DNA of 64,000 nt from JAWKWH01 sp041397625 (GTDB lineage: Bacteria > Pseudomonadota > Alphaproteobacteria > Rhizobiales > Rhizobiaceae). Where the stretch lies: contig JAWKWH010000001.1 in NCBI GenBank assembly GCA_041397625.1, positions 558,001-622,000 of the forward strand, read 5' to 3'. Under the pieces are notes generated by a model. The model searched no databases. It worked only from the letters and a program-made list of their open reading frames with translations, and was not told the origin of the DNA. The position numbers and the translations under genes are program-made. Shown here in pieces: positions 35,441-46,080 of this stretch; position 1 is the first letter of the stretch, and each line of letters opens with the position of its first letter.

Positions 35441-36268
35441 TCAGGCCGGCTGCGCAACCCGCGCCCGGCGCACGCCGCCGGCCAGTTCGCCAACCAGTTT
35501 TGCAACCGCGGCGGCCGGATCCTTGCCGTTTTCCGTCGCCTTGGCGATGACATTGACGATCGCGGTGCCGACCACGACACCGTCCGCGCCTGCGCCGATC
35601 GCTTCGGCCTGCTCGGCCGTCTTGACGCCGAAGCCGACGCAGACCGGCAGGTCGGTGTGACGCTTGATCCGCTCCACCGCCGCGCCGATCCTGGTCGTGT
35701 CCGGCAGGGCGGAGCCGGTGATGCCGGTCATCGATACGTAGTAGACGAAGCCGGACGTGTTCTCCAGCACCTTGGGCAACCGCTTGTCGTCGGTCGTCGG
35801 CGTTGCCAGGCGAATGAAGTTGATGCCGGCGGCAAGCGCGGGCAGGCAGAGCTCCGCATCCATCTCCGGCGGCAGGTCGACGATGATCAGCCCGTCGATG
35901 CCGGCCTTGACCGCGTCTTTCAGAAACCGCTCGACGCCGTAGATGTAGATCGGGTTGTAGTAGCCCATCATCACGATCGGCGTCTCGTCGTCGTCGCGGC
36001 GGAAGTCGCGCGCCATCGCCAGCGTCTTGACCAGCGTCTGCCCGGCCTTGAGCGCGCGCAGGCCGGCCGCCTGGATCGCCGGACCGTCGGCCATGGGGTC
36101 GGAGAACGGCATGCCGAGCTCGATGATGTCGGCGCCGGCCTTCGGCAAGGCCTTCATGATGGCAAGCGAGCGCTCGTAGTCGGGATCGCCGCCCATGAAG
36201 TAGGTGACGAACGCGGGCCGGCCCTCGTCTTGCAGCCTGGCCATGCGGGTATCGATACGGGTGGTCAT
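35441..36268 (-). CDS. trpA: Tryptophan synthase alpha chain
   Basis: A 275-residue TIM-barrel subunit that cleaves indole-3-glycerol phosphate and passes indole to TrpB. Catalytic Glu lies in IIELGMPFSDPMADGP, and Asp in VDLPPEMD. It lies 3 bases after trpB, so the two are translationally coupled, and accD follows by 37 bases. Confidence 0.97.
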   Translation of the reverse strand: MTTRIDTRMARLQDEGRPAFVTYFMGGDPDYERSLAIMKALPKAGADIIELGMPFSDPMADGPAIQAAGLRALKAGQTLVKTLAMARDFRRDDDETPIVMMGYYNPIYIYGVERFLKDAVKAGIDGLIIVDLPPEMDAELCLPALAAGINFIRLATPTTDDKRLPKVLENTSGFVYYVSMTGITGSALPDTTRIGAAVERIKRHTDLPVCVGFGVKTAEQAEAIGAGADGVVVGTAIVNVIAKATENGKDPAAAVAKLVGELAGGVRRARVAQPA

Positions 36269-36271
36269 GCG

Positions 36272-37492
<1,221 letters not shown>

Positions 37493-37524
37493 GGTTCCTA
37501 CTCCCGATCGGGTCGCGGGCGGGC

Positions 37525-38181
37525 CTACCGGTCGGCCGGCCTCGCCCTGCCCAGCGCCTCGAAGAATGCCGCGATCAGTCCGGTGTCCTTGACGCCCGGC
37601 GCCGTTTCCACCCCCGAGGAGGCATCGATCCCCGTCGGTCTGGTGCGGGCAAGCGCCTCGGCGATGTTGGCGGCGTTGAGCCCTCCCGAAAGCATGTAAT
37701 CGACATCGTCGTCAAGCGCTTCGAGCAGCGACCAGTCGAAGGCGACACCGTGGCCGCCCGGCACGTCCGATCCCTTCGGCGGCTTGGCGTCGAACAGGAG
37801 CCGGTCGGCGACCTCGCGCCAGGCGTCGATCTTCGCGATGTCGCCGGCCTCGCGGATGGCGAGCGCCTTCATGACCGGCAGGCGGTGGCGGGTTTTCAGC
37901 TCGGCAACACGCTCCGGCGTCTCGGCGCCGTGCAGTTGCAGCATGTCGGGCCGGACCCGGGCGACGATCTCGTCGAGATAGCGGTCGTCGGCATCGACGG
38001 TGACGGCGACAAGCTGCGCGCGACCGTCGATCGCCGGCCTGAGGGTCTCCGCCTGTGCGATTTCCAGGTGGCGCGGGCTCTTTTCGAAGAAGATGAAGCC
38101 GCAATGGGTGGCGCCGCCGTCGAGCGCCGCGCCAATCGTCTCTTCGGTCTTCAGGCCGCAGATTTTCACGTCGAGTGCCAT
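37525..38181 (-). CDS. trpF: Phosphoribosylanthranilate isomerase
   Basis: A 218-residue TIM-barrel isomerase of tryptophan synthesis. VKICGLKTEETI holds the catalytic Cys (Cys7), and the Asp and phosphate loops appear in VAVTVDADD, LLFDAKPPKGSDVPGGHG and LSGGLNAANI. The ATG at 38181 (MALDVKICGLK) fits the family. It heads trpF-trpB-trpA-accD-folC on the minus strand. No attenuator-like leader was seen in the 71 bases up to the next gene. Confidence 0.96.
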   Translation of the reverse strand: MALDVKICGLKTEETIGAALDGGATHCGFIFFEKSPRHLEIAQAETLRPAIDGRAQLVAVTVDADDRYLDEIVARVRPDMLQLHGAETPERVAELKTRHRLPVMKALAIREAGDIAKIDAWREVADRLLFDAKPPKGSDVPGGHGVAFDWSLLEALDDDVDYMLSGGLNAANIAEALARTRPTGIDASSGVETAPGVKDTGLIAAFFEALGRARPADR

Positions 38182-38252
38182 GGCCCGCGCAATTGGCACG
38201 GATGAGGGGCGGAGTCGAGGCGGATTGTTTCTTTCGCCCGCTTCCGCGGCGG

Positions 38253-38945
38253 TCACGATGTCGCGTCGATCAGCTTCCGGCGGGCGATGCCGAGATGGTC
38301 GCGCATGGCCGCCGCCGCCGTGTCGGGATCGCGCGCAGCGACCGCGTCGTAGATCCGCCGATGCTGTTGGTTGTATTCGCCCGCCAATTCGGGATTGTGG
38401 GTGATCTGCCGGACCTTGCGCCAGCACGGACCGGAACGCAGTTCGTTGATCATCCGCATCGTCCAGATCAGAAGCGCGTTGTGGCAGGCATCGGCGAGCC
38501 GCTGGTGAAAAACCCCGTCGCGATCACCGAACTGGTCGGCATCCCCGACATTCGTGTCCATATCCTCAAGGGCGCCGGCAATGCGCATCAGATCGATCTC
38601 GTTGGCGTGGAGCACCGCGAGCCGGACGATCTGCGGTTCCACGGCCATGCGCGCTTCGATCAGCTCGAGCGGGCGCATGGATTCGGCGCGCGGCCGCGAC
38701 ATGCCTTCCCTGGCGCGGCAAACATAGGTACCGCTGCCGGCGCGCCGCTCGACCAGCGCCAGGTCTTCCAACCCCTTGAGCGCCTCGCGCACCGTTCCGC
38801 GGGCGACGCCGAACTGTTCGGCCAGCGCACGCTCGGGCGGCATCCGCTCTTTGTCGAAGAAACGGCCGGCCATGATCTGCCGGCGAAGCGCGGCCATGAT
38901 CTCGCCCGATCCGGGCTTTCGCGAGGAGCCGATTTGGTTTGCCAC
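38253..38945 (-). CDS. GntR-family (FadR subfamily) transcriptional regulator
   Basis: A 230-residue regulator with an N-terminal winged helix (about 12-80, PPERALAEQFGVARGTVREALKGLEDLALVERRAGSGTYV) and a C-terminal all-helical FCD domain (about 95-225, with metal-binding type residues in FHQRLADACHN and EYNQQHRRIYDAV). FCD proteins sense organic acids or acyl compounds. It is divergent from the nitronate monooxygenase-like gene and is a likely regulator of it or of the nearby Liv/acyl-CoA genes. Confidence 0.92.
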   Translation of the reverse strand: MANQIGSSRKPGSGEIMAALRRQIMAGRFFDKERMPPERALAEQFGVARGTVREALKGLEDLALVERRAGSGTYVCRAREGMSRPRAESMRPLELIEARMAVEPQIVRLAVLHANEIDLMRIAGALEDMDTNVGDADQFGDRDGVFHQRLADACHNALLIWTMRMINELRSGPCWRKVRQITHNPELAGEYNQQHRRIYDAVAARDPDTAAAAMRDHLGIARRKLIDATS

Positions 38946-39236
38946 TGCCGCCCAGCCTTTCCGACGTCATGTCTCCTGCCGACCGTGCCTGCCATGCACG
39001 CACCCCATGAATGGCCGGCAATGGGTGCTCCGGTCAACAGGATTGGTCAAAATCGGCCGGAAAGTGGTTAAAAACTGGACCGGCGGCGGCGGGCGGCTGT
39101 GCCCGGTCGAGATTGCCTTTCAACTGCGGTCATCAAGCCATCCGGTGACCGGTCTTTCCGGTTGCCTCATGCTTCGTATCTGTTAGAACAGCTCGGATTT
39201 CTAACGTTTACGCAAACGTCAACGGAGCGACGCGAC
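38946..39236. other. Divergent intergenic region between the FadR-type and flavoprotein genes
   Basis: A 291-base region without a gene. It is mixed in composition, with an A-rich run (GGTCAAAATCGG, GTGGTTAAAAACTGG) around 39045-39085 that could hold promoter elements, and the inverted repeat described separately near its right end. I see no clear FadR-type TGGN(n)CCA operator. Confidence 0.5.
39204..39219 (+). promoter_or_regulatory. Inverted repeat operator candidate before the flavoprotein gene
   Basis: ACGTTT-ACGC-AAACGT is a 6-base inverted repeat ending 17 bases before the start at 39237. The form resembles operators of MerR-type LiuR regulators of branched-chain and acyl-CoA catabolism (ACGT/TTTACG-rich palindromes). 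That resemblance is from memory and uncertain, and the divergent FadR-type protein could equally bind here. Confidence 0.4.
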
Positions 39237-40190
39237 ATGGCCCTGCCGGAACTGTTACGAAACAATCTGCGAATTCCCGTCGTCGGCGCGCCGCTGTTCA
39301 TCATATCGCATCCGCCGCTGGTGCTGGCGCAGTGCAAGGCCGGCGTGGTCGGTGCCTTTCCGGCGCTGAACGCGCGGCCTGAATCACAGCTCGACGAGTG
39401 GCTGGCCGAGATCACCGAGGAACTGGCCGCCCACGACGCCAGGAACCCGGACAGGCCGGCCGCGCCGTTTGCCGTCAACCAGATCGTGCACAAGTCCAAC
39501 ACCCGTCTCGAGCACGACCTGCAGATGTGCGTGAAGTACAAGGTGCCGATCGTCATCTGCTCGCTCGGCGCGCGCGAGGAGGTCTATCAGGCGGTCCATT
39601 CCTATGGCGGCATCGTGCTGCACGATATCATCCACGATGTCCATGCCCGCAAGGCGATCGACAAGGGCGCCGACGGACTGATCGCCGTCGCAGCAGGCGC
39701 CGGCGGTCATGCCGGCACGCTGTCGCCGTTTGCGCTGATCCAGGAGATCCGCCAGTGGTTCGACGGGCCGCTGCTGCTGTCGGGCGCCATCGCCAATGGC
39801 GGTGCCGTCCTTGCGGCCGAGGCCATGGGCGCCGATCTCGCCTATATCGGCTCACCCTTCATCGCCACCCGCGAGGCGCGCGCGGCCGACGCCTACAAGG
39901 ACATGATCGTCCAGTCGCGCGCCGCCGACATCGTCTACTCCAACCTGTTCACCGGCGTGCACGGCAACTATCTGCGCGGTTCCGTCGTCAATGCCGGCAT
40001 GGACCCCGATAACCTGCCGGAAAGCGACCCGTCGAAGATGAATTTCGGCGGCGACAAGACCAAGGCATGGAAGGATATCTGGGGCTGCGGCCAGGGCATT
40101 GGCGCCATCGACAAGGTGGTATCGGCCGCCGAACTGGTCGACCGCCTTGCCCGCGAGTACGAAGCGGCAAAGGCAAAACTGGCCGCCTGA
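39237..40190 (+). CDS. Nitronate monooxygenase-like FMN-dependent TIM-barrel oxidoreductase
   Basis: A 317-residue protein of the NMO/2-nitropropane dioxygenase family: RIPVVGAPLFIISHPPLVLAQCKAGVVGAFPALN at the N-terminus, AGAGGHAGTLSPFALIQEI with the catalytic-type His, and the FMN phosphate loop LLLSGAIANGGAVLAAEAMGADLAYIGSPF. Family members oxidise nitronates or act as enoyl-ACP reductase-like or quinone reductases, and the true substrate is uncertain. In accessory acyl-CoA clusters such genes are frequent. Start at 39237 (MALPELLRNNLRIPVV). Confidence 0.9.
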   Translation: MALPELLRNNLRIPVVGAPLFIISHPPLVLAQCKAGVVGAFPALNARPESQLDEWLAEITEELAAHDARNPDRPAAPFAVNQIVHKSNTRLEHDLQMCVKYKVPIVICSLGAREEVYQAVHSYGGIVLHDIIHDVHARKAIDKGADGLIAVAAGAGGHAGTLSPFALIQEIRQWFDGPLLLSGAIANGGAVLAAEAMGADLAYIGSPFIATREARAADAYKDMIVQSRAADIVYSNLFTGVHGNYLRGSVVNAGMDPDNLPESDPSKMNFGGDKTKAWKDIWGCGQGIGAIDKVVSAAELVDRLAREYEAAKAKLAA

Positions 40191-40210
40191 CCGAAGAGAA
40201 TTCCGCCCGA

Positions 40211-40248
40211 AAAAAGAACGCCGCGCGGATCGCTCCGCGCGGCGTTTC
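40211..40248. terminator. Bidirectional hairpin terminator between convergent genes
   Basis: AACGCCGCGCGGA (40217-40229) pairs with TCCGCGCGGCGTT (40234-40246), a 13-base perfect stem with a TCGC loop. On the minus strand it is followed by CTTTTTTC, so it is strongest for the Liv-type operon. On the plus strand it can end the flavoprotein transcript. Confidence 0.85.
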
Positions 40249-40269
40249 GACTTTCAGGCTGCCAACGCC

Positions 40270-41433
40270 CTACTGGCGGGCGACTTCCTTGAAGACACCG
40301 TTTTCAACCACCGAGATGATGATCAGGTCGGCGCCCTTGTGGTCTCCCGGGCCGTATTTGACGTCCGCGTCGGCGATCGGGTCGTGGAATTCGAGCGACT
40401 CCATACCGGCCTGCAGGCTTTCCGGCGTCAGGTCCTGGCCGGCCGCCTCGATCGCCCTGACCAGGGTTTCAGCCGCGCCATAGCCAAGGATCGCCGCCAT
40501 GCCCGGCTCTTCGCCGTCGAATTTGGCCTTATAGGCGTCGTGCCAGGCCTTCACTTCCGGATCGTCCATGCGCGGCTTGTAGTCGGCCCAGCCGGCCGCA
40601 GCGTAGTAACCGTCGGTAATGCCGCCCGGCTGCGACGCGATCGCCTCGTGAAACGCCGCCGACGAACCGATGAAGGCCACATCGGTCCAGCCGAGTTTCT
40701 TGGCCGTCGCCACGGTGACGATGGTCTGGCGCACGCCGAGGGCGGTGGCGATGATGTCGCAGCCGGCCTCCTTCAGCTTGGTCAGCGCCCCGACAAAGTC
40801 TCCTTCGTCCGGCTTGTGGGTCGTTTCCGCCGCCCAGGTCTTGCCGAGTTCCTCGGTCTTCTTCATGGCGCCTTCCTGAATCTCCTTGCCGAAGTCGGAA
40901 GGAATGTACATCGCGCAGATCTCATCGCCGCCCTTGTTCTTGATGAGATAGTCGATGCCCGCCAGCATCTGGTCGTAGTATGACGATGCGCCGGCATATT
41001 TGTAGGTGATGTCGCCTTCCAGGATCTGGCGAGCCGCGGTCAGCGGTCCGATATTGGCGACCTTCTTCGCCTCCATCAGCGGGAAGCCGGCGATGTTCAT
41101 CGGCGTGCCGAGATTGAGCACCATGGCGAACACGCCGTCCGAGTTGATCAGCTTGTTGAAGTTCGCCACGGCCTTCGGCATCTGATAGGTGTGGTCCTCG
41201 ACGATGAACTTGATCTTGCGGCCATGGATGCCGCCCTTGGCGTTGACGTCGTCGAAGATCATCTGCGCCGCCTTGATCGCCTGTACGTTGAACGGCGCGA
41301 AAATGCCGGACAGGTCGCCGTTCGAGCCGATCAGGATTTCCGTGTCGGTCACGCCCTGCTGGGCATGTGCCGCGGTCGCCATCGACCCGGCGACGCCGGC
41401 GGCAAGGATGGTTTTTACTATGGTCTGTTTCAT
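40270..41433 (-). CDS. Branched-chain amino acid-type ABC transporter substrate-binding protein (LivK-like)
   Basis: A 387-residue periplasmic binding protein with signal peptide (MKQTIVKTILAAGVAGSMATAAHA, cut before QQGVTD). ILIGSNGDLSGIFAPFNVQAIKAAQMIFDDVNAKGGIHGRKI is the Peripla_BP_6 N-lobe. The ligand may be an amino acid, but given the acyl-CoA ligase in the same operon a carboxylic acid (aromatic or aliphatic) is at least as likely. The ATG at 41433 has GGGAGG upstream. It is the last gene of the operon, 44 bases after the ligase gene. Confidence 0.93.
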   Translation of the reverse strand: MKQTIVKTILAAGVAGSMATAAHAQQGVTDTEILIGSNGDLSGIFAPFNVQAIKAAQMIFDDVNAKGGIHGRKIKFIVEDHTYQMPKAVANFNKLINSDGVFAMVLNLGTPMNIAGFPLMEAKKVANIGPLTAARQILEGDITYKYAGASSYYDQMLAGIDYLIKNKGGDEICAMYIPSDFGKEIQEGAMKKTEELGKTWAAETTHKPDEGDFVGALTKLKEAGCDIIATALGVRQTIVTVATAKKLGWTDVAFIGSSAAFHEAIASQPGGITDGYYAAAGWADYKPRMDDPEVKAWHDAYKAKFDGEEPGMAAILGYGAAETLVRAIEAAGQDLTPESLQAGMESLEFHDPIADADVKYGPGDHKGADLIIISVVENGVFKEVARQ

Positions 41434-41477
41434 TCGGTTTTCCTCCCGTTTGAGCTGTTGATTATTTCGTTTCGGTT

Positions 41478-43367
41478 TCAGGCATACATCGTGTCGATCA
41501 ACGGCTTGTGCTTCTTCTCGACGAAGCCGCGCTTGAGCTTCATCGTCGCCGTTAGTTCCTCGTCTTCCGCCGTCAGCAGCGTGTCGATCAGGCGAAAATC
41601 CTTGATTTGCTCGACGCGCGCGAACTCGGCATTGGTCTCCGCCACGACGCCCGCGATCAGGTCCCTGACTTCCTGCGCCGCGCACAGCGACTTGAAGTCG
41701 CCGAACGGCACGCGTTTGGACTGGGCGTATTTCTCGACATTTTCCTGGTCGATCATGATCAGGCAGGTGAGATATTTGCGCTTGTCGCCGATCACCACCG
41801 CATCGGCGATGTAGGGCGAGAACTTCAGCCTGTTCTCGATCTCGGCCGGCGTGATGTTCTTGCCGCCGGCGGTGATGATGATGTCCTTCAGCCGGCCGGT
41901 GATCGTCAGATAACCCTCATTGTCGAGATGGCCGACATCGCCGGTCCTGAGCCAGCCGTCCTCGGTGATCGTTTCGGCGGTCTTTTCCGGCTTTTTCCAG
42001 TAACCCTTGAACACGTTGGCGGCGCGGTACTGGATTTCGCCGTCCGGCGCGATCCGCACTTCCGATCCTGGAATGGATTTGCCGACCGTGCCGACCTTGT
42101 TGAAATTGTGCGTGTTGATCGAGATCAGGCCCGAGCTCTCGGTCATCCCGTAGCCTTCCAGAAGGTCGACGCCGACGGCCTTGTACCATTTGAGCAGCGC
42201 CGGCGAGATCGGCGCGGCACCCGTGCCGCCGCGCCTGATCCGGTCCATACCCAGCATGCGCCGCATGTTGCGCAGCACGAGGAACTCCCAGATCCGGTAG
42301 GCGAACATCGTCGAGGCGGGGACGGGGTCGCCGTTGAACTCGTACTCGGCCTTCTTCATGCCGGTTGCGATGGCGCGGGCATAGGCCCATTGCTGCAGCC
42401 GCGTCGCGTCGCCGAGCAGGATGGCGACGCGCGAATAGATCTTCTCCCACACCCGCGGCACGGCGACGAATGTGTGCGGACTGACCTCCTGCACATTGTC
42501 GAATACGGTTTCCGGGCTTTCGGCGAAATTGAGCTTGGCGCCCGAGACGATCGGCGCGAAGCCGGAAAACAGCCGTTCGAGGATGTGGCAGAGCGGCAGG
42601 AAGCAAACCTGTTCGTCGGTACGGAAGGTGGGCACTTCCTCCGCGCCAGCCGACAGCGAATACATGATGTTGCCGTTGCTGATCATGGCGCCCTTCGGCG
42701 GGCCTGTGGTTCCCGACGTATAGACCAGGATGGCCGTGTCCTCGGGTTTGGATCTGGCGATTTCCTCGTCGAAGCGCCCCGGATCGGCCTTGAGGAATTC
42801 GCGGCCCGCCGCGTAGAGTTCGTCGAGGAAGATCACCTTGTCGTCGGCAAAATCGTGCAGGCCTTCGCGATCGTAGACGATGACGCGGGCAAGGCCGGGT
42901 ACCTCGTCCCTGATCTCAAGATATTTGTCGAGCTGCTCGTCGTTTTCGACGAACAGGAAGCGGCTGTCGGAATCGTTGATCAGATATTTGAGCTGGTTCG
43001 CCGAATCCGTCGTGTAGACCCCGGAACCGACGCCGCCGACGCATTGCACGCCGAGATCGGTGTAGAGCCACTCCTTGTTGTCTTCCGACAGGATCGACAC
43101 CACCTCGCCGCGCTTCAGTCCCAGCGACAGAAGTCCCATGCCGATCATCCGGGCCCGTTCCAGGAACTCGTTCCACGAGTAGGAAAGCCAGATGCCGTAT
43201 TCCTTCTCGCGATGGGCCGTGAGTTCGCCAAGCTCGCCGCAGCGCTGGCGGAACAGCTTTACCAGCGTGTCGCAACCGTCGATCAGATAGGGACCACGGG
43301 TCAGGTCGGCATTGTAGGAAACGCCGTTGACCGTCTTTTGCGGAACGATGGCCTCACGAACCGTCAT
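41478..43367 (-). CDS. AMP-dependent acyl-CoA ligase (long-chain FadD15-like)
   Basis: A 629-residue adenylate-forming enzyme that activates a carboxylic acid to its CoA thioester. AMP-binding motifs are ILVYTSGTTGPPKGAMIS (about 210-227), LLEGYGMTESSG and GWLRTGDVGHLD, with the C-terminal catalytic Lys in ATMKLKRGFVEKKH. It is of the size and type of eukaryote-like long-chain synthetases. Being embedded between the ATPase and the binding protein of a Liv transporter suggests that the imported acid is activated directly. Confidence 0.93.
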   Translation of the reverse strand: MTVREAIVPQKTVNGVSYNADLTRGPYLIDGCDTLVKLFRQRCGELGELTAHREKEYGIWLSYSWNEFLERARMIGMGLLSLGLKRGEVVSILSEDNKEWLYTDLGVQCVGGVGSGVYTTDSANQLKYLINDSDSRFLFVENDEQLDKYLEIRDEVPGLARVIVYDREGLHDFADDKVIFLDELYAAGREFLKADPGRFDEEIARSKPEDTAILVYTSGTTGPPKGAMISNGNIMYSLSAGAEEVPTFRTDEQVCFLPLCHILERLFSGFAPIVSGAKLNFAESPETVFDNVQEVSPHTFVAVPRVWEKIYSRVAILLGDATRLQQWAYARAIATGMKKAEYEFNGDPVPASTMFAYRIWEFLVLRNMRRMLGMDRIRRGGTGAAPISPALLKWYKAVGVDLLEGYGMTESSGLISINTHNFNKVGTVGKSIPGSEVRIAPDGEIQYRAANVFKGYWKKPEKTAETITEDGWLRTGDVGHLDNEGYLTITGRLKDIIITAGGKNITPAEIENRLKFSPYIADAVVIGDKRKYLTCLIMIDQENVEKYAQSKRVPFGDFKSLCAAQEVRDLIAGVVAETNAEFARVEQIKDFRLIDTLLTAEDEELTATMKLKRGFVEKKHKPLIDTMYA

Positions 43368-43396
43368 GCGTTTCTCCTCCCTTTGACCTGCGGTCT

Positions 43397-44203
43397 CTAG
43401 CGCCAGGTCTTTTTCTGTTTCCAGCGCTTCTGTCCGCGTTGCGTCTCGGCCTGGACGCCGAGATAGAATTCCTGCACGTCCTTCGATTCCCTCAGCCGGC
43501 TCGCCTCGCCCTCCATAACGATGCGCCCCAGCTCCATCACGTAACCGTAGTCGGCGACATCAAGCGCCACTTTGGCATTTTGTTCAACCAGCAGCATGGT
43601 GACGCCCTGTTCCCGGTTCAAGCGCTTGATTATAGAGAAAATTTCCTTGACCAACAGGGGGGAGAGCCCGAGGCTCGGCTCGTCGAGCAGCATCAGCTTC
43701 GGCCTCGCCATCAGGCCGCGTCCGATCGCCAGCATCTGCTGCTGTCCGCCCGACAGCGTGCCGGCGGCCTGTTTGTGTCGTTCACGCAGGATCGGAAAAT
43801 AGGAAAACACCATCTCCTTGTCTGCGGCGATGCCGGCGCTGTCGCTGCGCGTGTAGGCGCCCATCGACAGGTTCTCATCGACGGTCAATAGCGGGAACAC
43901 CTCGCGGCCTTCCGGCACATGCACGATGCCGGCTTGGACCACCCGGTCGGGCTCGGCGCCGGCCACGTTCTCGTCGGCGTAGAAGACCTGGCCCTTCTCC
44001 GGATCCATGACGCCGGAAATCGTCTTCATCAATGTCGTCTTGCCGGCGCCGTTGGCGCCGAGCACGGTGGCGATCTGGCCCTGCCTGACCGACAGCGACA
44101 CGCCGCGCAGCGCCATGATCGGCCCGTAATAGCTCTCCAGGTTGACGATCCGCAGCAGCGTTTCGCCGACAGTCGCCTCGCGTTCCTTTACCGCCATGCT
44201 CAT
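43397..44203 (-). CDS. ABC transporter ATP-binding protein (LivF-like)
   Basis: A 268-residue ATPase with Walker A GANGAGKTT (about 53-61), the signature LSGGQQQMLAIGRGLM, Walker B LMLLDEPSLGLSP and switch His region LVEQNAK. It is the second ATPase of a Liv-type importer. The C-terminal tail is basic (QRGQKRWKQKKTWR), unlike standard LivF. Its start overlaps the stop of the LivG-like gene by 4 bases. Confidence 0.94.
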   Translation of the reverse strand: MSMAVKEREATVGETLLRIVNLESYYGPIMALRGVSLSVRQGQIATVLGANGAGKTTLMKTISGVMDPEKGQVFYADENVAGAEPDRVVQAGIVHVPEGREVFPLLTVDENLSMGAYTRSDSAGIAADKEMVFSYFPILRERHKQAAGTLSGGQQQMLAIGRGLMARPKLMLLDEPSLGLSPLLVKEIFSIIKRLNREQGVTMLLVEQNAKVALDVADYGYVMELGRIVMEGEASRLRESKDVQEFYLGVQAETQRGQKRWKQKKTWR

Positions 44204-44976
44204 GCCGCTGCCTCGTCGTCTGCGCCGATATAGGCCTCGATCACCGCCGGATGGTTCTGCACGGCCTCCGGCGTGCCCAGCGCAAGCTTCTTGCCGTCGG
44301 CCAGCGCCAGCACCCGGTCGGACACCGAGGAGACCAGATGCATGTCGTGCTCCACCATGAGCACGGTGATGCCCATCTGCTTCTTGATGTCCTCGACCCA
44401 GAAGGCGACGTCGCGTGTTTCCTCGACCGAAAGGCCCGATGCCGGTTCGTCGAGCAACAGCAGTTTCGGCCTGATGGCGAGTGCCCGGCCCATCTCGACC
44501 ACCTTGCGCACGCCGTAGGGTAGGCCGGCGATCGTCTTCTCGCGATAGGCGTGCAGGTCGAGGAAGTCGATCACCTCTTCCACCGCCGCGCGGTGTTCGA
44601 GTTCCTCCCTGCGCACCTGCGGCGTGAACAGGATCTCCGACAGCAGATTGGTCTTGCGATGCCGGTGGCGGCCGACCAGGAGGTTCTGCAGCACGGTCGC
44701 CTGCTCGAAAAGTTCGATGTTCTGGAAGGTGCGGGCGATGCCGAGCTTGGCGATGTCGTGCGGCGGGTGGCGCAGCAGGTTCTCGCCGTCAAAGACGATC
44801 TCGCCCTCCACCGGATCGTAGAAGCGGGAAATCAGGTTGAACAGCGTCGACTTGCCCGCCCCGTTGGGCCCGACGATGGCGAACACCTCACCCTGTTCGA
44901 CGGAGAATGACACGTCGTCGACGGCATAGACGCCGCCGAACGTCAGTGTCACGTTTCGCACATCGAGCAGGCTCAT
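44200..44976 (-). CDS. ABC transporter ATP-binding protein (LivG-like)
   Basis: A 258-residue ATPase with Walker A GPNGAGKST (about 36-44), the LivG-typical ARTFQNIELFEQATVLQNLL, a divergent signature motif (LPYGVRKVVEMGRAL), and Walker B LLLLDEPASGLS. It pairs with the LivF-like protein. Start at 44976 overlaps the LivM-like stop by 4 bases. The frame runs further upstream, but that part is a shadow of livM. Confidence 0.94.
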   Translation of the reverse strand: MSLLDVRNVTLTFGGVYAVDDVSFSVEQGEVFAIVGPNGAGKSTLFNLISRFYDPVEGEIVFDGENLLRHPPHDIAKLGIARTFQNIELFEQATVLQNLLVGRHRHRKTNLLSEILFTPQVRREELEHRAAVEEVIDFLDLHAYREKTIAGLPYGVRKVVEMGRALAIRPKLLLLDEPASGLSVEETRDVAFWVEDIKKQMGITVLMVEHDMHLVSSVSDRVLALADGKKLALGTPEAVQNHPAVIEAYIGADDEAAA

Positions 44977-46073
44977 CGCATGCGCTCCGTCTTCAGGTAG
45001 CTCTTCTGCCGGCGGAACATGTCGCGGCGGTAGAACGGGAACAGCTCGAAATAGGTTCTGATCTTGAGCCAGCGTCCGTAGAGGCCGAGCGGCTCGAACA
45101 GGATGATCAGGATGAGGATGCAGCCGAAGACGGCCGATTCCAGTCCCGGAATGACGATCGCGCCGACGCCGGTGACGTCGCCGATCCATCCGCGCAGGAT
45201 CGCCAGGACCTGGGGCAGGAAGACGACGATGATCGCGCCGACAAAGGCGCCGTGGATGAAGCCGAGCCCGCCGACCACGATCATCAGCAGGAGCTGGATC
45301 GAGATCAGGATCAGGAACGCCTCGTGATTGACGTAGCCGATGAAATGGCCCATCAGCCCGCCGGCCAGGCCGGTGACACCGGTCGACAGCCCGAAGGCGA
45401 TCGCCTTGGTGCGCGCCACGTTGATGCCCGTCGCCTGGGCGGAAATCTCCGAATCCCTGACCGCCGCGAAAGCGCGGCCCATCGGCGAGCGCAGCAGGTT
45501 GCGATAACCGAGCACCACCAGGATCGTCACCGCGAGCGTCAGCCAGTAGAACTGGGAGGGATGGACGTAGCGGTTGATCGTGTAGCCGAACAGCGAGATG
45601 TCGGGCGCGGTGATCCCGGCCACCCCGCCGGTCAGCGGTTCGGCGATGACGATCAGATCCTCGATCAGGATCGACACGGCCAACGTGGCGATGGCGAGGT
45701 AGATGCCGTGCAGCCTGGTCGTCGGTATCGCCAGCGCGACACCCGCCAGCCCGGCGACGATGCCGCCCGCCGGAAACGAGATCAGGAACGGAACGCCGAG
45801 CCGGTTCTGCAGGATGATGTTGGTGTAGCAGCCGATGGCGAGAAAGGCGGCGTGGCCGAGCGAGGCCTGGCCGGTCTGGCCGACGAGGATCATCAGGCCC
45901 ATGCCGGCGATCGACCAGATCAGCACATTGATCATCTCGCCGAGCAGGAACGAATCGATCAAGAACGGCAGCATCAGCGTGATTGCCAGCAGCAGCAGGT
46001 ACCAGAACGCCTGGTGGCCGTGCTTGAAGACCCGGATGTCCTGTTCGTAGGAGGTCTTGAAAAGGACGCGCAT
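44973..46073 (-). CDS. ABC transporter permease (LivM-like)
   Basis: A 366-residue polytopic membrane protein with about nine or ten hydrophobic helices, for example WYLLLLAITLMLPFLIDSFLL and INVLIWSIAGMGLMILVGQTGQASLGHAAFLAIGCY, the latter being the LivM signature. The ATG at 46073 (MRVLFKTSYEQDIRVFKHG) was chosen over an upstream start inside the livH end. It lies 7 bases after livH. Confidence 0.93.
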   Translation of the reverse strand: MRVLFKTSYEQDIRVFKHGHQAFWYLLLLAITLMLPFLIDSFLLGEMINVLIWSIAGMGLMILVGQTGQASLGHAAFLAIGCYTNIILQNRLGVPFLISFPAGGIVAGLAGVALAIPTTRLHGIYLAIATLAVSILIEDLIVIAEPLTGGVAGITAPDISLFGYTINRYVHPSQFYWLTLAVTILVVLGYRNLLRSPMGRAFAAVRDSEISAQATGINVARTKAIAFGLSTGVTGLAGGLMGHFIGYVNHEAFLILISIQLLLMIVVGGLGFIHGAFVGAIIVVFLPQVLAILRGWIGDVTGVGAIVIPGLESAVFGCILILIILFEPLGLYGRWLKIRTYFELFPFYRRDMFRRQKSYLKTERMR

Positions 46074-46080
46074 CGTGCTG

